This document shows, piece by piece, positions 36,601 to 44,590 of a stretch of DNA of 64,000 nt. The notes beneath the pieces are model-generated. The model ran no database searches and had not been told where the DNA came from. It saw only the letters and a program-made list of their open reading frames with translations. The translations under genes and the position numbers were made by a program. Source of the DNA: Branchiostoma floridae (taxonomy: Eukaryota > Chordata > Leptocardii > Amphioxiformes > Branchiostomatidae). Within the stretch, counting starts at the first letter, position 1; each line of letters begins with the position of its first letter. The stretch covers positions 6,267,192 through 6,331,191 of the forward strand of contig NC_049988.1 of the NCBI RefSeq assembly GCF_000003815.2, written 5' to 3'.

Positions 36601-37801
36601 TACAATAGCAAACATTGGTTTAGGAATATTCTTAATTGTACGTTAATTGGACCTCTCTTTTCTTCTGACGGGATACCAAGGGTGTGGTCACCTTGAAAGC
36701 AGCTCAGTCACACATAAAGAAATGAGCAACAAATTTTGATATTTCAATCTCAAGAGAAGATATGTCTTAACCTTTGTGCCAAATTTCAACTCATTCGATC
36801 AAAGAACGACTCTGTTATGAAACCACTTGCATTACTTTCTGACTCACCCTCGTAAAATAGGCAGTCATTAATCTGGTGGTGGCTGGGCTAGCTTTCAACC
36901 AATAGGGAGTCATTGGTCGGGCGGTGGGCAGTGTTAGCTGTCAGCCAATAGGCATTCATAGGTGGTGGCAGGGCTAGCTGACAGTCAATAGGCAGCCCTA
37001 TGTGGTTGCAGGGCTAGCTGTCAGCCAATAGGGAGTCATTGGTCGGGTGGTTGGCAGTGTTAGCTGTCAGCCAATATGGAGTAAGTGGTGCTGTCAGCCA
37101 ACAGGGAATTTGTGGTAGCGGCAGTGTCAGCTGTTAGCCAATAGGGAGGCAGTGGTGGTGACAGTGCTAGCTGTCAGCCAATAGAGAGTCAATAGTCTGG
37201 CGTGGGCAGTGCTAGCTGTCAACCAATAAGGAGTCAGAGGTAGTGGCAGTGCTAGCTGTCAGCCAATAGAGAGTCAGTGGTGGTGGCAGTGCTAGCTGTC
37301 AGCCAATAGGAAGTCAGTTGCGGTGACACTCCGGGATAGCTGTTAGTATGAAGTTGATTTCATTACGTAAGGTGGTGATCCCGTAAATGTGTTTAAAGTA
37401 ATCAGAGCCAATTCCTGCTCTTTCATCCATCTTATTTGGGCTTCATGATCAGCAGCCGTATTATATCTCTGTATCGGTGCTCACTGAAAGGTTTCTTCAA
37501 TGTGATTATCCTTTGCTACTACACAGTACATGGTGCTTGGGTACCTTAAACGCATGTGCAAGTTCCATACATATGTTGCCCTTTCCTCCACGACAGGTGT
37601 ACATATACTTCCATTGCACCATGGTGGTCTGTTTCAAGAACGACCCGGACTCGCGGTGCAGTCAGGGCTGCATCCCGCCCAGCCGGCGCAGGCGCGCTGT
37701 GTCCGACCTGAGCGAGGCCCGAGTGCGACGTGCCAGCGAAAGGGACAGCACAAGGACCGTCACCCAGGGGCCCTTCAAAATGGAGAATGCACAAGAACAA
37801 G
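18620..37801 (+). CDS. EGF/fibronectin III/zona pellucida domain protein (17 exons, 3' end unresolved)
   Basis: The exons are 18620-18692, 20810-20932, 21032-21154, 22142-22264, 22413-22535, 22925-23047, 23189-23311, 23713-23835, 23977-24099, 24360-24626, 24959-25140, 33581-33753, 35032-35134, 35372-35511, 35817-35925 and 37597-37801. Another is expected after the last phase-1 donor. They encode a signal peptide, eight calcium-binding EGF domains, one FN3 domain and a complete ZP module followed by a furin-type RRRRA site. All junction phases agree (1 up to the first ZP exon, then 0, 2, 0, 2, 0, 1). ZP modules polymerise into extracellular filaments, and EGF-ZP proteins such as uromodulin and oikosin-like proteins form matrices. 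No transmembrane or GPI segment was found, so the C-terminus is missing or in the gap at 38157. Confidence 0.85.
20079..20665 (+). mobile_element. Internally deleted Tc1/mariner element
   Basis: Inverted ends cgaggggcgtgcaataagta and its complement are flanked by TA on both sides (20077-20078, 20666-20667). From 20271 it encodes a mariner N-terminal helix-turn-helix ([17 protein letters not shown], then [13 protein letters not shown]). A deletion then jumps to a C-terminal remnant in another frame ([10 protein letters not shown], about 20549-20569). The DDE catalytic core is gone, so it is inactive. Confidence 0.9.
20810..20932 (+). CDS. Exon: calcium-binding EGF 1
   Basis: 123 bp, phase 1-1. 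[12 protein letters not shown] then [17 protein letters not shown]. DxDEC, the Asn/Asp hydroxylation-type position and six cysteines give the calcium-binding EGF pattern. Confidence 0.9.
21032..21154 (+). CDS. Exon: calcium-binding EGF 2
   Basis: 123 bp, phase 1-1. [12 protein letters not shown] then [17 protein letters not shown]. Closest to EGF 1 in sequence. Confidence 0.9.
22142..22264 (+). CDS. Exon: calcium-binding EGF 3 (type A)
   Basis: 123 bp, phase 1-1. [20 protein letters not shown] followed by [17 protein letters not shown]. First member of the type A/type B exon pairs. Confidence 0.9.
22413..22535 (+). CDS. Exon: calcium-binding EGF 4 (type B)
   Basis: 123 bp, phase 1-1. [20 protein letters not shown] then [16 protein letters not shown] is a possible N-glycosylation site. 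Confidence 0.9.
22925..23047 (+). CDS. Exon: calcium-binding EGF 5 (type A)
   Basis: 123 bp, phase 1-1. Nearly the same as EGF 3 and EGF 7, with TAGYVGDG in place of PTGYAGDG. Confidence 0.9.
23189..23311 (+). CDS. Exon: calcium-binding EGF 6 (type B)
   Basis: 123 bp, phase 1-1. Nearly the same as EGF 4 and EGF 8 ([13 protein letters not shown]). Confidence 0.9.
23713..23835 (+). CDS. Exon: calcium-binding EGF 7 (type A)
   Basis: 123 bp, phase 1-1. A copy of EGF 5 displaced by 788 bp, with a few changes. Confidence 0.9.
23977..24099 (+). CDS. Exon: calcium-binding EGF 8 (type B)
   Basis: 123 bp, phase 1-1. A copy of EGF 6 displaced by 788 bp (FSCTCEEG instead of FNCTCEEG, which removes the glycosylation sequon). 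Confidence 0.9.
24360..24626 (+). CDS. Exon: fibronectin type III domain
   Basis: 267 bp, phase 1-1 (acceptor cccccacag, donor acaacag/gttgg). [31 protein letters not shown] and [15 protein letters not shown] show the conserved Trp, the Tyr-x-Tyr strand and the L..TEY.F.V.A pattern. One full FN3 domain, and distinctly GC-richer than the surrounding introns. Confidence 0.9.
24959..25140 (+). CDS. Exon: start of the ZP-N subdomain
   Basis: 182 bp, phase 1 to phase 0. [28 protein letters not shown] and QTGLQDCGT supply ZP-N cysteines 1-3 (VEC, DSC, DCGT). The next exon lies 8.4 kb downstream. Confidence 0.85.
25650..26460. repeat. Diverged tandem repeat, about 150-160-bp unit
   Basis: Five or so copies of a unit containing aaaatatacatttttagtca followed by aaaatggccaaaa and later tttcagctcatttggt. 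Copies are AT-rich and poorly conserved. Confidence 0.6.
29083..29223. mobile_element. Foldback MITE (attctccaagYagaggttt ends)
   Basis: attctccaagtagaggtttg at the left pairs with caaacctctgcttggagaat at the right. The interior gcggagatagt/actatctccgc extends the stem. About 140 bp, no coding capacity. Confidence 0.75.
32235..33377 (-). repeat. Large interspersed repeat, inverted copy of 62875-64000
   Basis: Over about 1.14 kb this is the reverse complement of the end of the window with few differences. Internally, 32852-32935 and 33089-33186 are inverted copies of each other (cgatcagtcctctgatcctt and its complement), so the element can fold back. A minus-strand frame of more than 120 codons ([20 protein letters not shown] onward) is shared by both copies, but I recognise no domain. 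Transposon class is unknown. Confidence 0.8.
33581..33753 (+). CDS. Exon: ZP-N end and linker
   Basis: 173 bp, phase 0 to phase 2 (acceptor cctgtttaag, donor cctcg/gtaagt). It encodes [38 protein letters not shown] and [13 protein letters not shown] is ZP-N cysteine 4. The last 67 bp of the exon (33687-33753) form the first unit of the tandem array that follows. The donor at 33754 is fixed by phase: the next exon supplies the single base completing the Arg codon. Confidence 0.8.
33754..34735 (+). repeat. Minisatellite made of ZP exon end plus splice donor, 67-bp unit
   Basis: The motif gtaag/gtaaa recurs at 33687 (inside the exon), 33754, 33821, 33888, 33955 and 34022, exactly 67 bp apart. 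About ten further units follow, several shortened to 35-40 bp. Each unit holds ttcctccgtcagtacgtg, gagatcctctacaacatccc and gtctcctcg followed by a donor-like gtaagt. Confidence 0.95.
35032..35134 (+). CDS. Exon: start of the ZP-C subdomain
   Basis: 103 bp, phase 2 to phase 0. [20 protein letters not shown] and [14 protein letters not shown]. The F.M.M..S..F...Y...YPV pattern is typical of the region linking ZP-N and ZP-C. Confidence 0.8.
35372..35511 (+). CDS. Exon: ZP-C
   Basis: 140 bp, phase 0 to phase 2. [19 protein letters not shown], then [20 protein letters not shown]. The C.ATPS.DP and IIxDG motifs are ZP-C hallmarks. Confidence 0.85.
35817..35925 (+). CDS. Exon: ZP-C
   Basis: 109 bp, phase 2 to phase 0. 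It completes DGC and encodes [20 protein letters not shown] then [12 protein letters not shown]. The next exon opens in phase 0 (VYIYFHC), so the donor must be CTG/GTACGAGG rather than the better-looking GTAAGTCAG eight bases later, which would break the frame. A mariner-type element begins three bases after the exon end. Confidence 0.8.
35929..36852. mobile_element. Mariner-type element with long inverted repeats, inserted in a splice donor
   Basis: Its ends (cgagggtaagtcagaaagta and the complement of tactttctgactcaccctcg) continue as inverted repeats of about 190 bp, with TA flanking both sides (35927-35928, 36853-36854). The 924-bp body has no transposase. A fragment with similar terminal sequence lies near 10140-10240. 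Confidence 0.9.
36870..37343. repeat. Minisatellite, about 37-45-bp unit, 11-12 copies
   Basis: The unit is approximately gtggtggcagtgctagctgt followed by cagccaatagggagtca. Every copy carries a CCAAT/ATTGG-type pentamer. Intronic. Confidence 0.9.
37597..37801 (+). CDS. Exon: ZP-C end and furin site
   Basis: 205 bp, phase 0 to phase 1. [16 protein letters not shown] and [19 protein letters not shown] hold the last ZP-C cysteines and a dibasic/furin site (RRRRAV), where ZP precursors are cut before assembly. The tail ([20 protein letters not shown]) is polar. If the donor (caag/gtagct) is ignored the frame ends after ten more residues at 37831-37833. Confidence 0.8.
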
Positions 37802-38039
37802 GTAGCTGTATACTTTATTTATCAGAAAGGTGATACTCTAATGGACCTCACCAAAATGGCAAACAGTGTATTCATAATCATTCCTATTCCGACAGTAAAA
37901 TGTCATTTCAAAGGAAAAGCTTTTAGAAAGTTTTCTAGTTACAAGTCTTTTCCATGATAGTAAAAGTCCAGATGCTAGTACGATTATGCAAGTGCAGATA
38001 CTGCACACTATTGCACTCAGTCAGGGAGCAGGCAGTATG

Positions 38040-38156
38040 AACATGATGTGTCAGGAGAGAAGACAGTATGAACATGATATGTGTCAGGAGAGTGGACAGT
38101 ATTGGCATAATGTGTCAGGAGAGTAGACAGTATGAGTATTATGTGCCAGGAGAGTA
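38040..38156. repeat. Minisatellite abutting a gap
   Basis: About 3.5 copies of a roughly 36-bp unit (gtgtcaggagagtagacagt + atgaacatga) run into the N-run. Confidence 0.85.
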
Positions 38157-38256
38157 NNNNNNNNNNNNNNNNNNNNNNNNNNNNNNNNNNNNNNNNNNNN
38201 NNNNNNNNNNNNNNNNNNNNNNNNNNNNNNNNNNNNNNNNNNNNNNNNNNNNNNNN
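38157..38256. other. Assembly gap (100 N)
   Basis: Lies between the last ZP exon and TMEM198. The missing 3' exon of the former or 5' exon of the latter could be hidden here. Confidence 0.98.
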
Positions 38257-40828
38257 TCACTCCCAAGCTGTTATCTACACTTCACTGATGATATAAATGT
38301 GTTTTGGCAACCCCATCTATTCCTAAAGTCATTGGCTTTTTTTCCATAACCCAGGGTAAAAGCCCTTGGGATTTATTCATAACTTTTGTCTTATCCTGTT
38401 CGCAGATCAACCAACCCAAACAAACATTGATGAAAGCATAATCAAAACTTGGCAAGGATAGAAAGGAATCCTGTTGGAAATCAGCCAGCTTTTCTTTCAT
38501 ACCATGATGTTCAGACACCAGACACGTACTAGCCCAGACATGATTTCATGTTCGTAATGCAGATATTGCTTTAGAAGACACAATGGGGATTGATGAGCTC
38601 AGATTGAGTGAGTAGGTGCCAAGGGGAGAATCAGATTCAGAAAGGAAAAGCTTCAACACAAGAGTCATGACGTATAAAGCACGTCTTAGCTACCTTAACA
38701 GATGAAAGCAGTCAAACCCTAGATGAGCGCAAAACATATAAAATTGTTCATCGTCATAATTTTCGCAGCTTTTCTAGTATTTTACACTGGGGCGGGCCAT
38801 TGTTTTTCTGTACAGTTTTTTTTTGCTTGTTGTTCCTATCCACAATCCATTTCTTCTTTTTCGTAAGTCAGTAGTGCAAAGCGGCTTTCCTACAGCTCAC
38901 GTGTTTTCTTTAATTTGTAGACTAACAGATTTCTTGTATAAAATTCCACAAAACTATCTGCATGAAGATTTATATATGTTGGTATACAATATGATGGTGT
39001 TCTAACATTAGGATAGGAGTCACCAAATTTATTGGTACCATATCAATATTGGAACTTGCAAGTACTAAATTTTTTGCACGTACTACAAAACAAAATGCAA
39101 AATATTGATGTGTAGGCTTTCAGGTCAGCCATCATGGAACATTTTGTTGTACAGAAAAATGATAGTTGAACAGATGGTACATTGTTAGCATAAAATATAA
39201 CTTCTCATCTTCTTAGTTTTCTCGTCAAATATTCATAACTTGACAGGACTGTCCATCAAGGTGACCTTGGGTTAACAGTGATGACCTGTGTGACCTTGCT
39301 ATGGGTCATCTGACTTGACCTTTTCTAGAGGTCGGGTCATGGACCACTGAGCGCTTCTTTTACCTGATTATCAAATGACCAAAAAATTGATTGCCTTATT
39401 ATGGAGTGAAAAAGTCATTTGTAAAGTTCATCTCTCAGGCTGTGATATAAGTCATGGACTGTATCTTAGGAAGAAGATCGGATTGTGTATGAAGGAAAAG
39501 AGATAAGATCAATTTACTGTAAATGCAGAAATGTTATCACTATAGTGGTTATTTATGCTCCTGGTACACGCTTCACCACAAATTCTAAACCAGGGAACTG
39601 CAGAAATGTTTTCTGTCAATCCCACCTTGCCTATTCCCTTGTCTAAATGCTACATGTACAAACTATACATTGTACAAAATGTACAGTATTATAATATGTT
39701 TGAGGTGACTGTTCTGACTGTCTGTAGCACCCTTGCCCAGTTGCTAGTGGGTTGGGTGATTTCCGACTGGCTGTAAAATTGCCGGGGTTTCCATTACTTG
39801 CGACTATAGCTTCTATAGCAAACTCAAAACCAGTCCTTTTCCCCCTGCCCCTAAATTGAATCCACACCAACATGAACATAAGAATAATTTACATTTAGTA
39901 ATCAAACGTTTTGGGTGGAGATGGGCAAGAAAGATGGTTAACTTGCAAAAGCCGAAATCTTTCCTGTCGCCAGGAACCAGCGTTATCACCTGAATGCGGC
40001 CTGATGATATTAGGATGGAGATTGGTGGATAAAGGGACTAAAATGTAATACTACAGTCTTACCTATGTAGACTGGAAGAGAGATTGTCAATATACATGCA
40101 TGGAGTTTCTAACACCTTTGGTCTATCGGTGATGCCATCTATTCCAACAGCTATGGCCTGTGAGACTCTAATGCTGTAAGGCAGATTGAAAAGAAAATGG
40201 AAATTGTCAGAAATGGCCCTGAAGCAGTAGAGCCTTGTTATTAACCAATACATTTCAAGATTTTCTGGGACTTGAAGGTTTCAGGACCTGAAATTAGAGA
40301 CACATTTCCATAGGTCACCTGAAATGATTCTTTCCTGGTTGTCTCAACCAATGAGGTCTTTTTTTTATTATCCTGGCTTGATTATTGATTGGTGACTTCA
40401 TTCATAGGATAACTCTGTATATGGATTTTTATCCTGTGGGAAATTTGCAGCCAAAAGACATTAAAGAGATCACAGTGCACTGAGAGCAGTAATTTTCAGA
40501 GAATCCTCTATCCCTGTGACATACATATATGATGTAGTGCAACCATGCACCTAGCAAGTACTGGGCAAACTGCAGAATTATATAAACATGTAATTCCTAA
40601 CACACTTCTTGGAAGACTTTGTATGTATAGCAATGGTATCGTGGCATTTAAGAGGTCCTATCATACATGTAAATGTTTGTAATGTAATATTAGTTTTACA
40701 AAGTCTGTTGAATGCTACAAACAAATAATTGTCTTCAAGTTAGATATATCCATATGGCCTCTTGTATTACATACATGTACATAAATTGTGATTCTTTTAT
40801 TTACTTGCATTTCTGTCCTGTTACCTAG
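38257..40828. other. Probable TMEM198 upstream intron/intergenic, no exon recognised
   Basis: I looked for a TMEM198 N-terminal exon (CERY motif and a first membrane helix ending in a phase-1 donor) and for a ZP-type transmembrane exon, and found neither. The sequence is AT-rich and single-copy in appearance. Confidence 0.4.
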
Positions 40829-41404
40829 GTTACCGCTGCTTCAAGGCCGTCATGTTCCTGACAGGCTTCATCTTTGGTTCCGTCATCGTCTTCATGCTGT
40901 GTAACGAGGAACGTTTCTACACGACGTACCTCAGCGTGGAAGCCAGCGCGGGAATCGCCATTGGGATCGGTGTTCTGTGCGGACTTGTGACGATGCTCAT
41001 AAATGCAGTGGGACTCTTCATGACTGGTTTCACCCTGGGGATGTTCCTCTCGGCCGCTCTCCTGATCGTCCTGGAGGCGTTCTACCACCCGCCCACGGTG
41101 TGGATCCCCGTGGGGATCATCTTCGGGGTGGGGATCCTGTTCGCGGTGCTGACCTTACAGTGGCAGAAGTCGTGCACCATCCTGGCCACCTCTGTGTTCG
41201 GAGGCGCGATCATGACGGTGTGCGTGGACTACTTCGTGGAACACTTCATCATGGTGCAGTACGTGTGGGAGCGGTTCATGGCCGCGCTGTCGGAGCCCGT
41301 GTGCTGGTACTCCTGGGTCATCCTGTCCATCTGGCCGGTACTGATGGTCATCGGGGTGGTCGTGCAGCACAGAGTGACCGGCAGGAACTTTGACCACCAG
41401 GAAG
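40829..41404 (+). CDS. TMEM198: TMEM198 exon: membrane core
   Basis: 576 bp, phase 1-1 (acceptor ttacctag, donor ggaag/gtcag). Six or so hydrophobic segments, e.g. AGIAIGIGVLCGLVTMLINA and WIPVGIIFGVGILFAVLTLQ. Charged loops are short, as in the family. Confidence 0.93.
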
Positions 41405-43637
41405 GTCAGAGCCTTTTCTCTCTTTCTTTCTTGCAGAGGGAGGGGGGCAAACTCTAGTAACACCATTTGTTTATTTCTCCCAATGCAAATGTAAAGCTTG
41501 AAAGACTTGAAAGTAACTGTTATTCCCTCTCCTAAATTTCCACCTACAGTGTATGAACAATTAATGAAAACCTACGTATAATATTTATGACGTACAAAAT
41601 TAGAAAGAAACGAACTTTGACAGTCAAGAAAACTAAAGGCATTTAGGAGCATGTATAAGCAGTACACTAACTTTTTTCTCCTATTTCTTGTACAGTACAT
41701 ATATCCTAGAATTTTGTTGGAGTAGCCCTAGTTTAGTTGCTTTTAGAGCTTTAATTTAAACCCCAAATTTGCCAAGATTAAAAGCTCATGAGATTAAAAA
41801 CATGGCCATTGCCAAGTCATAGAGAAATTAAGATTTTTACTAACAAAATAACTTAAGTACATTTGTACATGTAATACAAACTATCCTGATTACCCCAATA
41901 CCATATTTTATACTGACAATGTAGTTCTCCCTCCGTCTATCCCATAATAGCCTCACGATCTCGCAGAAGTTACTCGCGAACGGAAACTCAGGAACCCTCT
42001 CACGAGGGGGACGATGTAGTTGAAAATAGTCGGCAACAGCGTGATGTAGTGGGTATGTTGACGCAAAGTTGTGACTCTTGCACTAGGAGGTGAACTCCGA
42101 ATTGCTGGTGGTGTTGGCTGTACATATAGTCTGTTCCACTGGTATGGCAGTCCTACATTTTGTTCAAAACCTCCTTTGATTCCTCAAGTTTTAAAACTTG
42201 TAAGTAATGGTCCAAAAATTGGAAGACTTATGTGATACTTGAACCAGAGGCAAAACAAATTTAAAGGTTTTGACCCAAAAAGTGTGATGATTTAATCATT
42301 ACCAAGTGGAACAGACGAAAGAGCATCTTCTCTGAACTTGCTACTTGAAGCATGGGATCTCTGCACAAGGAACTGCATTCTACAAGGCCTTTCCAATCCT
42401 GACAGCTCTCTCTTTAGAGGTGGCGTTAAAGTCTGCAGACCTTGAATGTAGAAGTTGGACCAGTTGATTTGAAATTGGGAATGGTTTTATGGCTAACATT
42501 ATTATGAATTAATTTCTGACAAGACTTTTAACTTAATGCTATTCTGCAACAAGATGTGGGAGCATAGTTGCGACCAAAAACAGAAAAATTTAGTCTTGTC
42601 AAATTCTTGCAATATTTTCTTGATAGTTAATGGCAATCTTAGTTTTGAAAATTCCATCCGCAAAATCATATCAACTGGTCTACCCCTTATAAGGTGATGC
42701 ATGTGCAATGCACATTTCTCTGATCTATTGCCTGGTCTAGTTGTCAGCTATACAACTTCAGTTTTGCATCCTTAACCCTAGAGATAAACACTAACAGAAC
42801 AGTCTATCTTATTGACTGGTAGATGAGTAGTTGCTTACTGATAATGATTGACACCTGTCCATCTCCCTGTGTCTGTAGTTGTGATCAGCAGGAAGAAGCG
42901 GCGTGTGCACCTGTACAGGATACGTCAGCAGGACGCCCGCGTGCGCCAGCGCAACATGATGGAGGAGAGATACCGCCAGTACCAGGACCTCTACAGACCC
43001 GTCCGACGTTTCCATGGCGATATCATCACGCAGGTAAGGTTTACCCAGGAGTTACATCTGACTGTATATGTCAACCGGTATTTATAAAACATAGTGTTGG
43101 CCAGCTGTCAACCAATCAGGCATGTTCTCAGCTGTCAACCAATCAGACATTGTACTGACTGCCAGCCAATCATGTTGCTTCTTTTGGTCAATCGTCAATG
43201 TGATTGGATGGTATCTAACTTTGAAACCTTGGCAACTTGATTTAGTAATTTGATGCCCAGCTACATGTATCATTTTGTATTACCTATTACCAGAATATGC
43301 AAGGTTATTCCAAGGTCATTATCAAGGAAAATTATTCATCAAACATTGAGTATCACTCCTACTTTCTATGAGTACTTTCGATTCTAAAGACAAAATAGAT
43401 AAAATGCGGGTGAACAAGAGACATGTGTACTTTTCACAGTACTGATCTTAATGAATACATTGTGTTGTAATCCAGAACTACCTGCAGAGTCTACAGAACA
43501 AGTCCCCTGGCCCACAGACCCCCACCTCGCAAACACCGACATCCATCGAGGCGGAGACCCCCCCGCCACATCTGGAGACGTACACCCCAGCACACGGCGC
43601 CAACGTCACGCCGTCCGCTCCCATCGTGGCCGTGTAA
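40829..43637 (+). CDS. TMEM198: TMEM198 multi-pass membrane protein (5' exon missing)
   Basis: Exons 40829-41404, 41951-42052, 42879-43033 and 43476-43637 (stop TAA at 43635) join in phase. The first encodes GYRCFKAVMFLTGFIFGS and successive hydrophobic helices to WPVLMVIGVVVQHRVTG. The third, VVISRKKRRVHLYRIRQQDA through RRFHGDIITQ, matches the vertebrate TMEM198 tail motif VVISR.RRRV.L.RIRQQ and KRFNGD. In vertebrates the protein is reported to sit in plasma membrane and vesicles and to promote LRP6 phosphorylation in Wnt signalling. The codons before GYRCF (N-terminus and first helix) are not found. High GC of the first exon is ordinary for this gene body. Confidence 0.92.
41951..42052 (+). 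CDS. TMEM198: TMEM198 exon: Ser/Arg- and Glu-rich insert
   Basis: 102 bp, phase 1-1 with acceptor cccataatag and donor gtgg/gtatgt. SRSRRSYSRTETQEPSHEGD then DVVENSRQQRDVV. It lies between the last helix and the VVISR motif, where vertebrate TMEM198 is contiguous as I remember it. It is symmetric, so skipping it keeps the frame. Confidence 0.6.
42879..43033 (+). CDS. TMEM198: TMEM198 exon: basic cytoplasmic tail
   Basis: 155 bp, phase 1 to phase 0. VVISRKKRRVHLYRIRQQDA, RQRNMMEERYRQYQDLYRP and VRRFHGDIITQ. Conserved basic juxtamembrane motif. Confidence 0.9.
43476..43637 (+). CDS. TMEM198: TMEM198 terminal exon
   Basis: Phase 0 start (NYLQSLQNKSPGPQTPTSQ, then Pro/Thr-rich) to TAA at 43635. 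Ends APIVAV. The NYLQSLQ start parallels SYIQSF in the vertebrate tail. Confidence 0.85.
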   Translation, partial: NYLQSLQNKSPGPQTPTSQTPTSIEAETPPPHLETYTPAHGANVTPSAPIVAV

Positions 43638-44590
43638 ACAACCGCTGCTGAAGAACACCCAACGTCACAGAGGATGGTACCTTCTTAACACCCCTATTTT
43701 GTAGTGGACACTTTCTGAGATTGATGTAAAGAGAGGGTAGACAGGCACTCTACACTTTCAAAATAGGCGTGAAAAGAGACTGCAACAAATCTTTAGACCA
43801 GGCCTGAGAGAGTAAAATGTTTAACATATTAGCAATAGAAAGGATTCTTCTACAAGGATGTTACTCTGATTCTTCTACAGCAATGTAGAGAAAACTTGTT
43901 TTCTTTACAAGGAAAAAGCAAGCTCATGATTTAAGTGTCTACTATGTATAATCAAGGACTTGGTATAATAAGGAGTCAACTGCTACTTTGCAAACAAGAA
44001 AAAACATTGCTTTGATGCAGGACTAAAGGCATAGAAGGAGAAAAGTTGCCTGTTGGTAGAGTTGTCAGAAATCAGACTTATTCAACTTCTCATTTAGGGA
44101 GTCCATAAAGCATGCATTGGGTAAAAAGATCCTGGTTGGAAAAAGGTAGTCCTGAACTGTATATAGATCATCATCAGAACACAGTTAATTTCACTGTTCA
44201 AAATCTCACCTGTGATTGGTCAAGAATATTCAAGAACATCATGTTGACATGTAACAACACATCATGAAAGAAGATTCTCAAGTTCCTCCAACACTTACAT
44301 TGATGATGTAACCTGTAGTAACAAACATGAAAATTAGTCTGTTAAACGTGTCTTGTGGAGTAGAAGTATCTCTACTAAAAGAAACCAAGAGAATCGCTTA
44401 CATGTTTGAAAAACTATCAGTCCTTGTGTAGAACACAGTGATGTAAACAAGAATTGTTAGAATCAAAGACACTGAAATACTAGTACACAAGATCCGTGGT
44501 CCCTTTTCAACTCTTACGGAGCAAGAGAAAGACATTTAGTGATATGTTGTTCACAAACTGGCTCCTTGAATAAAGAGAGGTCTTCATGAA
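43638..44590 (+). other. Presumed TMEM198 3' UTR
   Basis: No coding frame. AATAAA at 44569-44574 (ccttgaataaagag) is the first canonical signal noticed after the stop. The UTR could extend further. Confidence 0.4.

Noticed and set aside
37831-37833. Stop codon of the ZP protein by read-through
   Set aside because: A donor stands before it and no poly(A) signal follows closely. Kept only as a possibility.
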